From: Acanthosoma haemorrhoidale
Taxonomy: Eukaryota > Arthropoda > Insecta > Hemiptera > Acanthosomatidae
DNA: 64,000 bases
Direction of reading: 5' to 3'
NCBI GenBank assembly: GCA_930367205.1
Contig: OV884015.1
Span: forward strand, 81,148,841 to 81,212,840
The notes beneath the pieces were generated by a model that saw nothing but the letters and a program-made list of their open reading frames with translations, did not search any database and was not told where the DNA came from. Every line of letters begins with the position of its first letter. Position 1 is the first letter of the stretch. The translations under genes were made by a program, and so were the position numbers. Positions 1-13,916 of this stretch are shown here, in pieces.

Positions 1-396
1 TAAATTAATTTTATATTCATTATAATTACTTGAGGTATTTAACAGCACTGCTTCCATAATTATGAACCAAATCGAGTCACTACCTCTCTTCAAGACTAAT
101 GATCAGTAATAATAATAGCATTTCTCTATATCAATCTAATCACTTTATTAGGTTATTTAAAACCTGCTGATAAGATCTCTTCATTTTCAATTGTGAACGT
201 GAAGACAATTATGGCAAAGGATTGAGCGATGTAGTCACCGCCTAGAGTTCATCTTGTTCTGAAAAACACAACGAAACATGTTTCTCTGTCCCAAGGCCTA
301 TTATGTATTTTAACTATGACAGTATACAACTAATGTAGTGTATTTCTTCCAGACATAATGTGATGCACCAGTCATTTTTGAATCCGCAGGTGCTAT
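1..396. other. AT-rich noncoding sequence
   Basis: I see no exon, repeat or RNA gene here. It is ordinary AT-rich flanking or intronic DNA. Confidence 0.5.
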
Positions 397-858
397 GTGA
401 TTCCTGTCCCCACGGCGTTTGTAGAATGTTTAACGATATGGATTGATAACCCACGATGGACAACTCCTTTTAAAGACGATTGCGTGTGTTCCGTGAACCC
501 CATCATGCCGTCCCACATATCGAGGCGAAGTAATACTCCTAAGTGTCCTCCAGTTCTAATAATACAGGGTGATCCAGATAGCCCTGTCTGTCGTAGCAGA
601 GAGTACATCCCCCTCCCCACACCTCATGCCTCAGGTCCGGGGTCCCTCAGCCTCTCAGTCTCAAGCCAGCTCACAAACCTTCCTACACCTCCAACATCAT
701 CAGCCATGTCTCGCCCAATCTGGCAGGTGAGCCCTCTTTCATCCAAGGCATTTGCAGGCCCTCTTATGCTAGACATAACTTGTCTCTTTAAATGTTTTTA
801 CTTGATTTTTTCATCTTTATCTTCGTCCAGCACATCATTAATGATAAAAAGGCATTAG
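397..858. other. GC-richer island with uninterpreted open frames
   Basis: This patch has clearly more G+C than its surroundings. It is open for 153 codons on the plus strand and contains a 46-codon minus frame beginning MSSIRGPANALDERG. Neither resembles a family I recognise. The composition shift and overlapping open frames on both strands suggest a transposon fragment more than a host exon, but I cannot show that. Confidence 0.3.
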
Positions 859-3800
859 TCAACAAATTACCTAAACGTAATCTAATGTCCATAGTTCCAC
901 TGATCCGAGCCTGGGTAGGGGAAGAGTAAAAATGTAATGTTTTGTTTTTTAATAATAATTTCCTTTATTTTATGGTTTGTTGAATGAAATGCTTAAAAAA
1001 GTTTTGCTACACAACTTTTTAACGACTACAAGTCTGCAACCACGTTGGTTTTGATGTTGTTTGAAGCTTGAAGGTATTTTAAGTTGAGTTTGAAATGGAA
1101 AGAAAGGCGAAAGTGAGTTTTTTTTAAATAAAAAATATTAACAGTTTGTGTTTCCTATACGTCATAAAAACAAATTTTGTATTTTGAAATTAATGAACAT
1201 TTGATGATCACAATTTTAAGGGTTCTGTCCTACAGATAATAGGCAATAAACCCCTATACTCCTAGCCAATACGAAAATACTTATTTAATTTTTTTTTGTC
1301 TTGAAATTCCTTTAAAACCATTGCCGGTAAAAGGTAAAAACATCCACGAATGTAAAGCGTTTGCACCAAAATTGATATACAGATGGCCGTGACCATTAAA
1401 AATTCGCATAAAGTGAGTGACAACACCCTATTGCATTGTCCTACAATGTTCATTTGTGGCGTTTTCTTCTCAGAATGTTCTTTAATAAATCTGTATTGGT
1501 TATTAAATAGAAAAGGGAGAAGATTATATATTTTTGATATTTTACAAGCATGTTGGCGCTATATTCGGTTCACTAAATGCATTAAAATTCTTCGAATAAT
1601 TCTAACATCATCCGTATAATGCAGTAGTTGAATCCCCAATCTTTGTACATATAGCAAAGTCCTTTAGTAAAAATGTAGTTACGAACGAAAAATTGTAAAT
1701 TTTTTAAATGATTTTGAATAAATCTTAATGATGTTCATTTACCCTTACATAAAACTTAGTTAAATAAATATCGTATTATTTTTTAGTGTAGGAGCTATTT
1801 AAATTAATCTTCGTACGGATTGCAATGGGTGTCATTGGTTTTCCATTACTTTTATAGTTCTTTCACTTTAGAATAAAATTAATTAAAATGCAATGTATTT
1901 AAAAATGGTTTCTATATTTATTTCTACTCAACGATCTCAAGACTATTCACTTAACAGCTTTAGTAAAATATACATAATAAAGTCACATTATATGTTTGTT
2001 ATGTATATTTAGATGTTTAGTCTCGTTAAGTATTTTTGTAACTATTGTTGGTATTACTGTTGCTCACTAATTGTATTAGTGTGTATTGTATACCTCGCAT
2101 GCGTCAGCTTAAAAAAAAAAAATACGCCAGACCAAAAATAAATTTATAAATAAATGCTGTGAACTTAGTCACCTTGTTAAAAAAAAAAATTGTAAGTTAT
2201 CGCTGGATTTAATTTTAGCTTTGCTGATCCTGAAATAGGTTCGCTCAGTAACTGGTGAGTCACTCTCACAGATTCTTTGATCGGTTTTAAATTTTGTATT
2301 AGCTCATTCACTATTGATGGTTATGCGTTTTCTTTCTTTATTGATGTAATATACTTATGAGGTATGTTCAATTCCCTGAAGGTATTTCTAGTTGAAAGTA
2401 GATTATATAATTGTGGAAAAAGTTCCACTCTCAGGAGAATTAGACGTTTGTGAATTGAACTTAGTTATTAGGTGAATATATTTGCCTCTACTACAGAACG
2501 TTCAATATATAGTTTTATTTTATATGGATATTCAGAGGGCGATATTTTTGTACTTGATTTTAAATCGAGGTCACGTATCAGCAGTAAATTGACGTTCTAT
2601 TGAAAACAAACTAAAATGTAAACCATCTGTGCCAACTTTAGTTTCGTTTCACATTATATTTAAAGGTTGAAGTTGATATCCAGTCTTATCTGGTATCGTT
2701 GAAATAAGTAGGCAAATAATTGTAGTCTGGTACAAATAGAACATACATTAGTGTTTCACAAACTCACAACGCTGTAAACAAGTTACAAGTAAAAAACCAA
2801 AACATAACCAGTCCCCGGCTGGGGGAAAACGAACAGTGCCAACCTAATCGCTGAAAGTTGTAAACATGCCTTTAATTAAAATTTCCGAAATTGGCAATCT
2901 ACAAGTTCGAGAATCTATGCCTCTGTGAAGTTTATATTCCAGCAGAATAAAAGTCACTACTCATCTGTGTCAGGAGATTTCATTTAATGTTGCACCTTTT
3001 AGGCTTTATTGAGATCGGCCATTTTGAATCAAGCTAAGCAGTATTTACATTGGTCGGGGTCATGCTCGAATGAGGCGTGAGTACGCTAGTGTAGTCACAA
3101 CGAATTCCAAAGCTTGGCCACGCTTCATCCTTGAAGTCACGTTAAAAAAAATAAACAAGTATTCCTTCTAACCAAAGCCTAGTTGAGACTTTTTGGGGAA
3201 ATTAGTTCTTGATGAAATATGTTTCTCGATCTTGTTAATGGTTCGAAAAATAATAATATTTTATGGTTAATTGGCGCTTTGTCGTAACAGTATTTCCGTT
3301 AAATGGGATCACAGCTTACATGATGAAATGATTATAAACTATTCGAATGCAGTTTTTCATTCAAGTTCATTTGGCAACACTACGAGACAGACAAAGGATT
3401 CAAGGGCCTCGCCAACGATGAGTCCGATTTGTCATCAAGCGATCTTAAAGTTTTTTTTTTAATAATTTTTTTTTTTAAACTTTAAACAATGTATTTTATC
3501 TGCAGAAATATTTCATTATTACGTGGGCAGTTTTTATTAATAAATGAACACCTTTCTCTGGTATACCCAATGTTTATTTTGTACTGATACAAACTCTTTC
3601 GGTGGCAATATCACTATTCTCAAGTATCTAATAAAATTTATAAAATGATAGAATAGAAAATAAAAGTTTCAATAATATCTATTATTCTAAGGTAGTCAGA
3701 TCTGTTACGCTGTTGAATAACTAAAAGTAGGACACATTATTTAAGCTTTTCACTTTAATTATTATTTTTTAAACTTTTATTTCCTATTCTATCATTTTAA

Positions 3801-4870
3801 TTATAAGATACTTGAGAGCGGTGGTATAGCCGCAGAAAGCGCTTGAATCAGTATAAAATAAATTGTGGGTAGGCAAGAGAGAGGTGTACATTTATTAGTG
3901 TTAAATTATGAACAATCCATCCAGATCTTGTAAGATGTTAGATATTTTTTTTTAAACTAATACCCAAATTTAATTGTCATATCCAAAAACCCATTGTTTT
4001 GAGTCGTTTATAATAAAATTCGATTCAATATACATAATTTGCCGTAACTATAAAATCTGGTCCTTACAAATGAGTAAAGGCTTCATAGTTTTTGAGGATA
4101 AGAAATGTTCTTATAATTGAACATTTATAATTGAGTATATTTATGTTACAATAAGTTTTCACTTATTGTAAACATTGTTTCGTATCTAATATTTTTTTCC
4201 AGAATTTGGATGGGAACTGCTCCCTAATTCAGCCTTGGTCACGCCTTTGAGGTTACTCATGGTAGTTCAGTTTACTAATTGTTGTTTAAAGTTTTGTACT
4301 CATAAGTCTGTACTGCCCAAATCTGACTGACTGCTGGGTCATGTTGTCACTTTCGCTTAGTCGGCTGAGCTGTATTGGCTATCCGACATATTGGCTGGAT
4401 ATATTGGCTGACCATGAACCCCCTCCCGTCACCCTGACATAGTTCTTTAAAATGGAGCTATCCTATAAAAAGAATGGTTCGGGTCTCCATTGAGTCATCC
4501 CTCGACGAATATAGAAATCCGAATCATTTATTTACAGGATGGGCTGTTTATTCGATAAATGTAACACTTCTTATAACGTATCACGAGCGCCTGACAGCAT
4601 CGAAGAGAAATAAACGCATTTTTTTTGGAGTGTCAACCTGTTACATGCACCAAATGAAATGATTGCTATTTAACATTTTAAATTAAACCCCAAACGACGA
4701 TTTTCCTTCTGGATTCATTTTTTACCACAAACTGAGGTATAGCCTAGCCTGACTTTGTTTACCATAGATAATGAAAAGCACTCGCATACTCTCCAACACA
4801 CTCTTTAAATGTGATCATTCCCATTCCTAGACAGATTTGACTTTCCCTAATGAATCATTTTCAACTTTTG
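859..4870. other. AT-rich noncoding stretch
   Basis: Homopolymer-rich intergenic or intronic DNA with no exon I can defend. Around 4375-4415 a short motif (tattggctg or close) recurs three times. The segment just below 4880 may hold further decayed sequence of the LINE reverse transcriptase that starts there. Confidence 0.4.
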
Positions 4871-4879
4871 AGACTAGGT

Positions 4880-5625
4880 GGAGGACGTGGTTTTGAAATG
4901 TTTTTGGCTTATTGATCGCAGTTTGGCCGCCAATTCAAACAGGACGTCCAAATGTAAGGATTGGACTCCCCATTGATTTATACTTATGTAGAACAGGACC
5001 TGTGAACTGCACTTTTTCTGTTGAAGAGTGGTGTAACTGTACAAGTTTCGTTGGAATTGCGTCAGTGATCTGTCGGTGTGAAAATAGTGCGTTTGTATAG
5101 CAAAATACCTAGATACTTCTGTGTTAGTCGTCAAGGAATAAAGGATTGTGTGACTGTCAGCTAAATTCGTTTTAATGTTCAGCTTGATCCTCCTGAGGTT
5201 GAATAAGGTTGCCTCTCTTTTGTCTGGATTGTTTTAGCTTCCACAGCTTACACTTGCTTGAAGGTGGCTTAATACAGTAACAGAATCCACCAACGTTTCA
5301 GAAAGAACAGTCATATCATAGGCAAAGACTTAAGATAGCACCTTGCATAATGAGTTGAATTCCTCTTGTGATTCACACTCCTGCTGAGGCTTCATGAGTA
5401 GGCTACTGACCCAGACACAGTCAAAAGCCCCTTAGAAATCCAAGAAGGTGCAAGCACTGGATTTCTTTCTTTGAAGCAAGCTATAACATATTCAGAAACT
5501 AGGTACAGTTTTTTCAAAATGATGACTTTACAAAATGCTGCAGGCGTAAATGAAATTTCAACGATTTCTGAAAAACAGTTCAGGAAACCTATGGGCCAAT
5601 AGTTTCTTGGAACCAATTTTAGTTA
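4880..5625 (-). pseudogene. Decayed non-LTR retrotransposon reverse transcriptase
   Basis: Read on the minus strand with frame changes and stops, this segment keeps the order of reverse transcriptase blocks of LINEs. Near 5600 there is NYWPIGFLNCFSEIVE, matching the N-Y-R-P-I block. At about 5400-5450 comes TFLDF*GAFDCVW, the metal-binding LD-KGAFD block with one stop. Near 5320 is VFAYDMTVLSE where F/Y-A-D-D is expected, so the catalytic pair is damaged. Near 5200 is NPDKREATLFNLRR, the K-T-x-x-x-L-F block. Finally a DRSLTQF stretch and LAAKLRS follow near 5050 and 4920. It is dead. The block set fits the jockey/CR1 group broadly, and it is a different family from the jockey-like copies elsewhere in the window. 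Confidence 0.72.
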
Positions 5626-5639
5626 CTTGTTTTTGATAA

Positions 5640-8600
5640 AGCGGTTACTATCCTAGTAACAAAGCTCATCAGCACCTGAAGATGACAATTTGGCAGTTAA
5701 ATGAGTTTGTGCCTAGTACAAGAAACTGTGGGCAGTCACAGCTGAGTTTTATAAGTAATAAATTGTAATATACGTCTTTAAATTATAAAGTAGTTCACTA
5801 CCTTAAATATCAAAGTTTTACTTATTGCTTACTTTTTTCTTACCTTTTTAACTAAACAATGAAATAAAATAATTGATGCTAAACAAGATTAATTCGTGAT
5901 GGTTCAAGTTTCAACATTTTTAGTTGACTTAAAATACTATGTGAGTATAATTTGACTTTCACAGAGACATGCTTTGTTTACTCCTGACTTAACGGGATCA
6001 TTTGAATGCCATGGATTCAGTTAAGAATATCTTACTGAACATTCTTAATTTTAAATATATTAATCTCTATGTTTCATGAATACTTTTTTATCCAAGTAAA
6101 ATGTAAAAATTATATTTATTAAACAAAAAGGATTACCATCTTTAAATAGTAAACTTTAAGAAAATATGTTGTAGAAGTTAGGCACTATTAAATGCAGGAA
6201 GATACATATTCAGCTGAGATCAGAATAAGCTTAACAGAATATGGAATCATGTTGGTGCCCTGAGATGCCATGTTCTATGATCTGTAAGCTCCTAGTCCAG
6301 GGGGCACTTACTTAACCTTCAGCCTATCCTTGCCTAAAGGGATGCCTTTGTGAGGGATACTCACTGTGGCTGTACTGGTCCATCCGAAGTTTTAAGCCTT
6401 AAGAGGCAATCATCAAGATAGCAATTCCATTTTTGTGGACTCTCTTCTATCCTTAGAATTAACTGAGGCAAAACATTGTGCATGTACAATAGTGCTTTTC
6501 TAACCTCTGAGGTGCTGCTCTGTCAGGAGCAAATCTAGTAGTGGAGTAGTGGATCTATCTAAGCCAACACCTGCTCCACCTCATGTAATAAAGATCTATA
6601 AACCCTCATGACCGTCAGCTCGAAATCATAGACATCTAGTTATAGATTAGCTCATACCTACCTAGGTTGACAGAGGTCGCGACAAGAATCATCATCTTTC
6701 CTGGATATAAAGCCTGCATGACTGAATGTGCAAGTTTTTAGGTGTGCTATATTTCTATCAAAATCACATTATTTATATTTTTTTGTATTATTTACAAAAA
6801 ATATGAGACAGTATATTAAGTAAGACTACCAGATAATTTATTATAAGTTACCAAATAAATTCTTACAATTACCCACCAAAATATCGAATTTGACCTAGGC
6901 ACATAAAATTGTGAAATTCACTTATTGTCATAAATATATTTAAAATCATTCATTAATTAATAAATTATAGATATTATATTTTATCAAGGTAGCCTTTAAT
7001 TACTTGATCCAATATATTTAAGTTATTATTTTTTAATTACATAATTTCTATTATTCTATATATAAAACTATTATTTAGTATAGTATTTATTAAAAATTTA
7101 AATTCATAATTATTGTTTTTATTTATGGAAGTTTCTATGACTTGTGTTAAATAATTTTATTATTGCTACATTTTATAATCTAATTTACAGTACAATTTTC
7201 CATTGACTATATTTTCTTAGTCACATGTATATATTTTTTAAATGTTAGATTAAGATGTCTTGAGTTTAAATACCAGTTTATGACTCACCGATGGAATGAA
7301 GCACTCGAGTCCCAAACATTGCCTTAAAGGGAGCTAATGGATTCGTTGATATTGACCTAAATCAACCAGACAAACATTCTTCACCTTGCATTTGTCTGAA
7401 AATATGACCCTCTCTTCGAAACAATGTGAAATATAATTTAGGGTAAAATATATGTATCAGATAACAAATTGTCAGTATTTGATGGCATAAAATGAAAACA
7501 TATTAATTTCTGATATTTAATTATTTATCTACTTATGGAGAGTTCACAAACCGGAGAGTAACATAATTTACAATTGGGATGGAATAAATAATTTTAAATT
7601 TTATGCCAACTATTATTTGTTTTCTTTTCATACTTTGCATAATTTTCTCATTTATATTTATGTACATAGATTATTTTTAAGCAGATTCTAGTTTAAAAAT
7701 TACTTTCATTATTTTAGTTTATACTATTTTTTATTTTATTTTGTTTCATAATTTAAAGATACTGTAACTAACTTGTTTATTTTAAGCAAACAGAAATCTT
7801 TGTTCTTAAAAGACCTAGTCTTAGAATGATAAAGATGTTATTATTAGTACTTGAAATAAACATTGTAACATTTTTTGTGAAAAGTTGTTTTACTAAAGGG
7901 TAAGACCTTATTAGGCTATGAGAATGTAAATGTCAATTCAGTTGTAGAGAATGACATTACTTATAACTATTCCCGCTGTTTTACACTTGCATATATAAGT
8001 TTGTTAATACAATTATTTTTTTATTCTATTATATTGTATTGTAACATTGTACTGGGGCTTTTATATTAAATTACTAAAGTACTGACTATGGTCAATAAAG
8101 AACAAATAACAATATTGTTATAGATTACTCTAGTCCTCCCAAAATTGTCTTATTTTCACAAAGTTTACATTTTATCTTGAAACAGTTTCTTTTTTATTAA
8201 CAAAACATACAGGGAACTCCATTTCATTGGCACCAAACATGTTCTGTAAAATTGGGCATCTATGGTGAAAAATTCAGGGCTTTTGAAATGTACCATATAA
8301 AATATTAGCTTGATGAACTTATCTTTCAAAAATAATGACTTATTGATTACCTTCTACTAATTTATATAGGTTTTATATCTGTGAAATTTTTTTTTTTAGG
8401 CTAACGTTTTTTTTTTGTTTGGGCCTTATTCTTTCCAATGTTGGAAAGTGTGACCCTTCTTTAAAAAAAAAAATGAATTTAATAGTTTCCCCCAGAATGT
8501 TTGCTAGTAAATCTAAGGTTCAATGATGATCAAGCTCATAATTTTTTTTTATTAAACCAAAGATTCATTTTATTTCTTTGCTAAAAGCAACAAAATTCTT

Positions 8601-10815
8601 TGCTATTGTTATGGATTTGTTTTGTGCTGAAAGTAGATTAAGAATCACTTTAAATCTCTTTATGAACCAGCCCAATAAGTACCAACCCAAAGAACACTTT
8701 ATACTAAAAGAATTTAATACCGTCAAAGCAGCAAATTTTCATAATTTGGATTCAAATTTACTAAATTCACTTTTAGCTAATTCATAAAGCCTGAAATATT
8801 TTGCCATCTCATCATCAGATATATTTCGACTTATAATTACAAAGCTTTATCTTAACATATCTTTGTCCAGAAAAACTTTCATTATTTGTTCCACTGTCAC
8901 AGAGAAGATAATTTCAAATGAAATGCCTGAGGTCTTTCCAGTGTCCATATTTATACAGATTCGAGAATTTGTTTTTTCTCCTACTAAGGAAATAATAAAA
9001 ACAAAACAAAATTATAAAATCATTGAATGACAAATAATTTTTCTATCATAATAAGTTACCAGTTCTAAATTTTAATTATTTAAAAAATAAACATTTGTTA
9101 TTTTTATTGTTTCAACTCCAGAACTTTGGCCTAAATATGCCAAATTTTATCGCCTGGAATAAGTATTAATTTTCATAATAAGCATTATATTAGGTAGTAC
9201 AAACAAATACTTTTACATGAAATTTTCTTCAATATTACCAAGCCAAACAAAAATTTTACTGGGAACAGGTTCCAAAACCAGTTCTATTCAAAATGGCACC
9301 TACTAATATCTGCCATTTTCAATCATGTTTACATCCCTCCTTCATGGGTACCACACAGTATTTTTTACACTTCTCTTGCAAGTTGTATGTCCACCAAGTT
9401 TTGTGTAAATTTCTTCTGCATTTCCATAATGATACTGGAATACACACACTCACACACCAATTCATTTATATAGATTAATATTCATTAATAATGACCGTTA
9501 TTTAAACAGAAACAGCTATTTCAAATCAAATGTTGGTATTATTTTTTGTAAATAATTGGAATGTAGCAGAATCCATTGATTAACCTATTGAATTAACTTT
9601 TAAAAAAAAGCAAATTAAGTACATTGCAGTGTTATCTGTTGAGTGGAAAGGAAACTAGCTCTAGTAAAGGTTGGTAAATGCAGGAGCATGAGTTCTTCCG
9701 AAGTCCACTTAGCGCTAGCATTAATTCGTAAACCATGGAGCTAAGGGAGAACTAAAAGTAAAGCCAAGCCCACCTTCAATCATCTTGCCTCCTTAAAAAT
9801 TCATAATCCAGTAGCCAAACTTTGGAGAAAACTTTGTAAAAAATATATGCAATCAGGAAAAAAGTACAACCAAAAACTAAAAAAATGTTTCAAATAATTT
9901 GTTTGTTTATTTATTATTTTTTTAAAAATATTTTAGAGGCCTCAAATTATGGTTTTAAGTAAATATTATAGAACTAGTTTACCTAAATCTTAAGTAAATA
10001 TTTCAGAAAAATAATTTAAGCTGAAATAGACAGTTACCTAAGGAATGTTTTTCCTCAGAAAATCGTACTAGGTTCGTTTCTATCTTTTGAGCCTTCTTAG
10101 GAAAAATAATATCCCTCAGGTTATCAATCTCAGAATACATGAAACTAGCCCTTGAACAAATTCTATCTTATTGCCCTTTTGGAAAAAAACATCCCTTAGA
10201 GTATCAATGTTGAAATGTGTGAACATCGCTGTCAATTAAATTCTATCATTTTAAGAAATAAAAATGTGTAATAAGCATTCTAAGCTGGATTCTATTATTC
10301 AAGTCTTTCTGAAAAAAAAAATCTCTAAGAATCTGGAAAAGTGCAGATGGAACAGTATAGAAAAAGATCTGTCAAAAAATATTAAAAAACGCTCCCCCAC
10401 TATTTTTTAATTTCAGTACAATTTTGACCTGAAAACTTGTTCTAAATTTATTTATTTTTTAAAATCTGATTTTGTGTATACATTTAAAAAAAAAAATCTA
10501 AATAAATAAAATTCAAGGGGTGAGATTAGCATCCAGAGAGTTACAATAACTAAAGTTTCACAAACAATCAATATATTTCAAACCATAAAATCAGAAAGTA
10601 AAGAAATATTGCAAAATTAAAATCTAATGATAAAAATATTGCACTTCACATTCAAAAAAAATGAGCAAACTTAGGAAAAGATACCTAATTGAGATTGTGA
10701 AAGAATATATATGGTATACTCAATTGCAAAAAGTGAAAGAACATATTTACAATACAAAAAATGTTGTATTAATGTGATTTAATTATAAATTTAGTTCATT
10801 GGTGATCATTGGTTT
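5640..10815. other. AT-rich noncoding stretch with unassigned islands
   Basis: Mostly low-complexity AT-rich DNA. A moderately GC-rich block at about 6230-6720 stands out in composition, but no frame or family is recognisable. At 9240-9478 a segment ends in a CA-rich run followed by an A/T-rich end (about 9446-9475), a look I associate with 3' ends of RTE-like retroposons; that is only a resemblance. An open frame of 69 codons at 8578-8787 has no recognisable relatives. Confidence 0.4.
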
Positions 10816-10821
10816 AGAAAC

Positions 10822-11052
10822 TTTTTTTTTTTTTCATAGGCCCTTGAAAAATTTTACAAACATTATTTCAATTATAGAGTCTCAGTCGAATTTATTTACA
10901 TATGGTTTTTATATCTCCTGTAGTGTCGCTACATTATACACAGGTTCAGTTGTTTCTTATAAAACTTATATAATTCAATACAAGTACACATTGTACTTCA
11001 CTTGTTTGAGAAGACCCTATAATGTGATGGGGCTCACCTTTTTGAAAGGTTT
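10822..11052 (-). mobile_element. Jockey-like LINE, 3' UTR fragment
   Basis: A T-run at 10822-10834 is the poly(A) tail of a minus-strand insert. It is followed by the family's 3' UTR landmarks: a diverged GGGGCTATGA-like block, the CTACAGGAAATA-like block, and GGTGAGCCCCATCAC (plus strand gtgatggggctcacc near 11025-11040). The copy is 5'-truncated, contains no reverse transcriptase sequence and is one of the more diverged copies here. Confidence 0.7.
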
Positions 11053-13733
11053 AGAATCAGGGCCCAGACCATCAGTTATCTCTATTGTCCCTTTCTCTTT
11101 CTCCTAGAGTAAATATTAATTATTAAGATAAATAAAAGTAATTTTAATGAAAATAAGCTGAGTTTCAACTCTTTTCTTTACATCTTTATATTAAAGCAGA
11201 TCTCCTTTGTCTGAAGGAGTCTCTTATTTTATACAGTTCAGTCAGAGCTAAATTATATTCCACAATTCCAAACTGCATACATCCTCACACACAAGCACGA
11301 CCTTTCTATATTTACTCGAAGTACTCATTGGCTGCAATTCTTTATTTAATAAGTTAATATTCTTGGTTTTCTCTTTTGTACCAGATTATCCAGTTTTGAT
11401 CTCTATACCTCTGGTATAACATTTGTTAATATTTCTGTACTAAGACCTGATGGTCCATCTATAACTCTTTCTTTATTTGTGTACATTTCATAATGTGTAC
11501 ACATTAAGAATCATCTGGATCAAGTTATGTTATTTGTTCATCAGTTTTATACATAAGAATAAGTTACTTTCATGTAAATAAATCATTAAAGTGTCATATT
11601 ATGTTATAAAGTATGTGTTAATAAAGCATCATATTAAAGATCTCGTCACCCTAATTAACAATATGTAATTTTTTATTTGGAATTTGGAATTTTAATTATT
11701 AAAATGGTGTCTTTCCTGTTCCACCAAGAGAAATGATAGTCTGCATGTTGATTTCATTGAATCTTCATGTTGAAAAAAATAAAACCAGACCCATGGTAAA
11801 TTTCAGTGTGTTTTAGTTATTTAATTACTTCATAATTAAAAAAAAATCTTATCTTATTGAGTAAGGTATCCAATTAAGACCTTGAAGGCCTGATAATTAA
11901 TATGTAATTTTTATTTTTGAACTGTAAGTACATAAAGTCATTGAAACTGTCATTAAAATTATGTTCATAACTTTAAGTGATTTTTTAAATACATAATATT
12001 TCACATGGTAGTTTTATTTGATGTGCCAATGATGGTAAAGATGAAAGTAATCCTATAAAAAATAATATGTCATTAATCAGTTAATTCATGTGTGATGACA
12101 AAAATATTTTAGCTCCTAGTATATTGTGTTTAGCCTTAAAACAAACATCTTGGCTTGCTTGTTAAGAATAAGTTTAATGTATTGGCGATCAGTGAACTAT
12201 AATTACAAAAAAAAAATCAGAATAATGATAATTTCTTTTCAAAATATCTATAATACAGACTTACGCTTAGCTTAGAGCTGTTGAAAACATATTGTGGATA
12301 TAGCTAGGAGTTGTTATTTTAGTAGATCTATCAACACAACAACCAGCACCAACCAAATAGTTAAAATATGGTCCCCTTCCAATGGCATAAATACAAGTTA
12401 ATAATGGGAGGGGGATAAAGAACAGGAAATGTCTAGATTTGAATTTAGGAAGTCATACATTGATGGGAAGCAACTTTATAGGCTGTACTGTGAACGATCA
12501 GTCAAAAAAGATAGTTAGTATGGGGTAGAAAGAAATCACAGGAGGTGATATGTTGCAAGAATTAGTGTATAATTGTAATTTGGGATGAACATATAAGTAA
12601 AACAGTGTTTTTGTAAAGAAAGCAGTCAGCGTTGAGGGAGAATCCAAGGAAGTTTTGTTGACAGGAAATAGGGTATAATCATTCTAACTTGCTACAGTGG
12701 TGTGAAATACAGCATTCTCTAAGGATTCAGAGGATAAATCTTAAGAAACAGTTCATAATAAGTTTCAGTTTGCCATCCATATCCCCTGAGAAGCCGACAT
12801 ACACCACAGAACAAATTCAAAAGTGAGGAAGGAAACTATAGATTTCAGATGTGACACTTTTTTGGCTGATATTATGATAAAACATATGTAATAGCAATGG
12901 TATAAATAATTGAGAAATTGTTTGCATAATGGATTTATAATAACTTAACAAAAAAAGCAAACATCAATATACAAATTATAAATGCAATTTACATAAATAT
13001 ATAAATAAAGTTTTAAAAAAGCCACTTAAATTAGCGAAGCACAAAAAAATAAACAGTTCACTATGTGTTACATTATTACTTATTAAAGCTATTAATTATG
13101 AGAATATTTTTGTTCTAATCATAGTGAAAGGCACCTAATATTTAAAAATGATTTCTTAAATCAATAGACCTAAGACTAAGCTTAAAAACGTATTTCTTTA
13201 ATAAATAATGCTGTTCCCAACAATGCTTTTGTTTATAATAACAATTACAGGCAAGATCATTGATACAAGCGATTTATTTTGTCAATGAAACTATATTTTG
13301 AATTTTTTATTTAATAAGTGATTAACCTACCATTTATATGTATAATAAGCGTATATTAGTTAATAGTTCATAATTGTATACTTGATAACTGGAAACTAGA
13401 AAACATAATGTTATAGTATATTCGAATTAAAATTTGTTTTGTACATAAATGTTCATCTATTTGCAAAAATAAATACATAATTTAACTTAAAACATTAAGA
13501 TTTAAAATTCAATTTTAATTGCAAAAATGTAGGACTACTATCAGTACAAAATACATTATATAATAAAGCATTAATACTAATGTTGTATTGTATGCATGAA
13601 ATTCAAATCATCTTACAGAATTGAGATATTTAAAATTTGAAAACATTAAGTCAAGGAATTATCTTGGGCTGTTGATTATCTCAAATTGCGTTATTCTTGA
13701 AGTAAAAAAATTGTGAAAACATGGCGGATTACA
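11053..13733. other. AT-rich sequence downstream of the transgelin-like gene
   Basis: This is the 3' side of the minus-strand calponin gene and should contain its 3' UTR next to 13733; I could not fix a polyadenylation site. A slightly GC-richer block at 12250-12860 has no recognisable coding frame. The rest is AT-rich. Confidence 0.4.
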
Positions 13734-13916
13734 TTACATATGCCTGGTATTTCCAAAACCACCATGGCCAGATTGAGATGCTCCTTTATTGAAGCCCATC
13801 TGTAGGTTCACTTGTCCTTCACTTGCTCTCAGCTGATCTTCAGTGAATGTTCTTTTGTTTTCATCAGCCATTTTAGGCCCAAGCCTTGGACCAGTGTATT
13901 CCGGATGCTTCTGAGT
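13734..13916 (-). CDS. Transgelin-like last exon with calponin repeat
   Basis: 183 nt from acceptor ATTACAG to the TAG stop at 13734-13736. It encodes TQKHPEYTGPRLGPK, an acidic EDQLRASEGQ linker and the repeat GFNKGASQSG, ending GNTRHM. The ending differs from the KILLGK ending of the other paralogue. Confidence 0.88.
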   Translation of the reverse strand, partial: TQKHPEYTGPRLGPKMADENKRTFTEDQLRASEGQVNLQMGFNKGASQSGHGGFGNTRHM

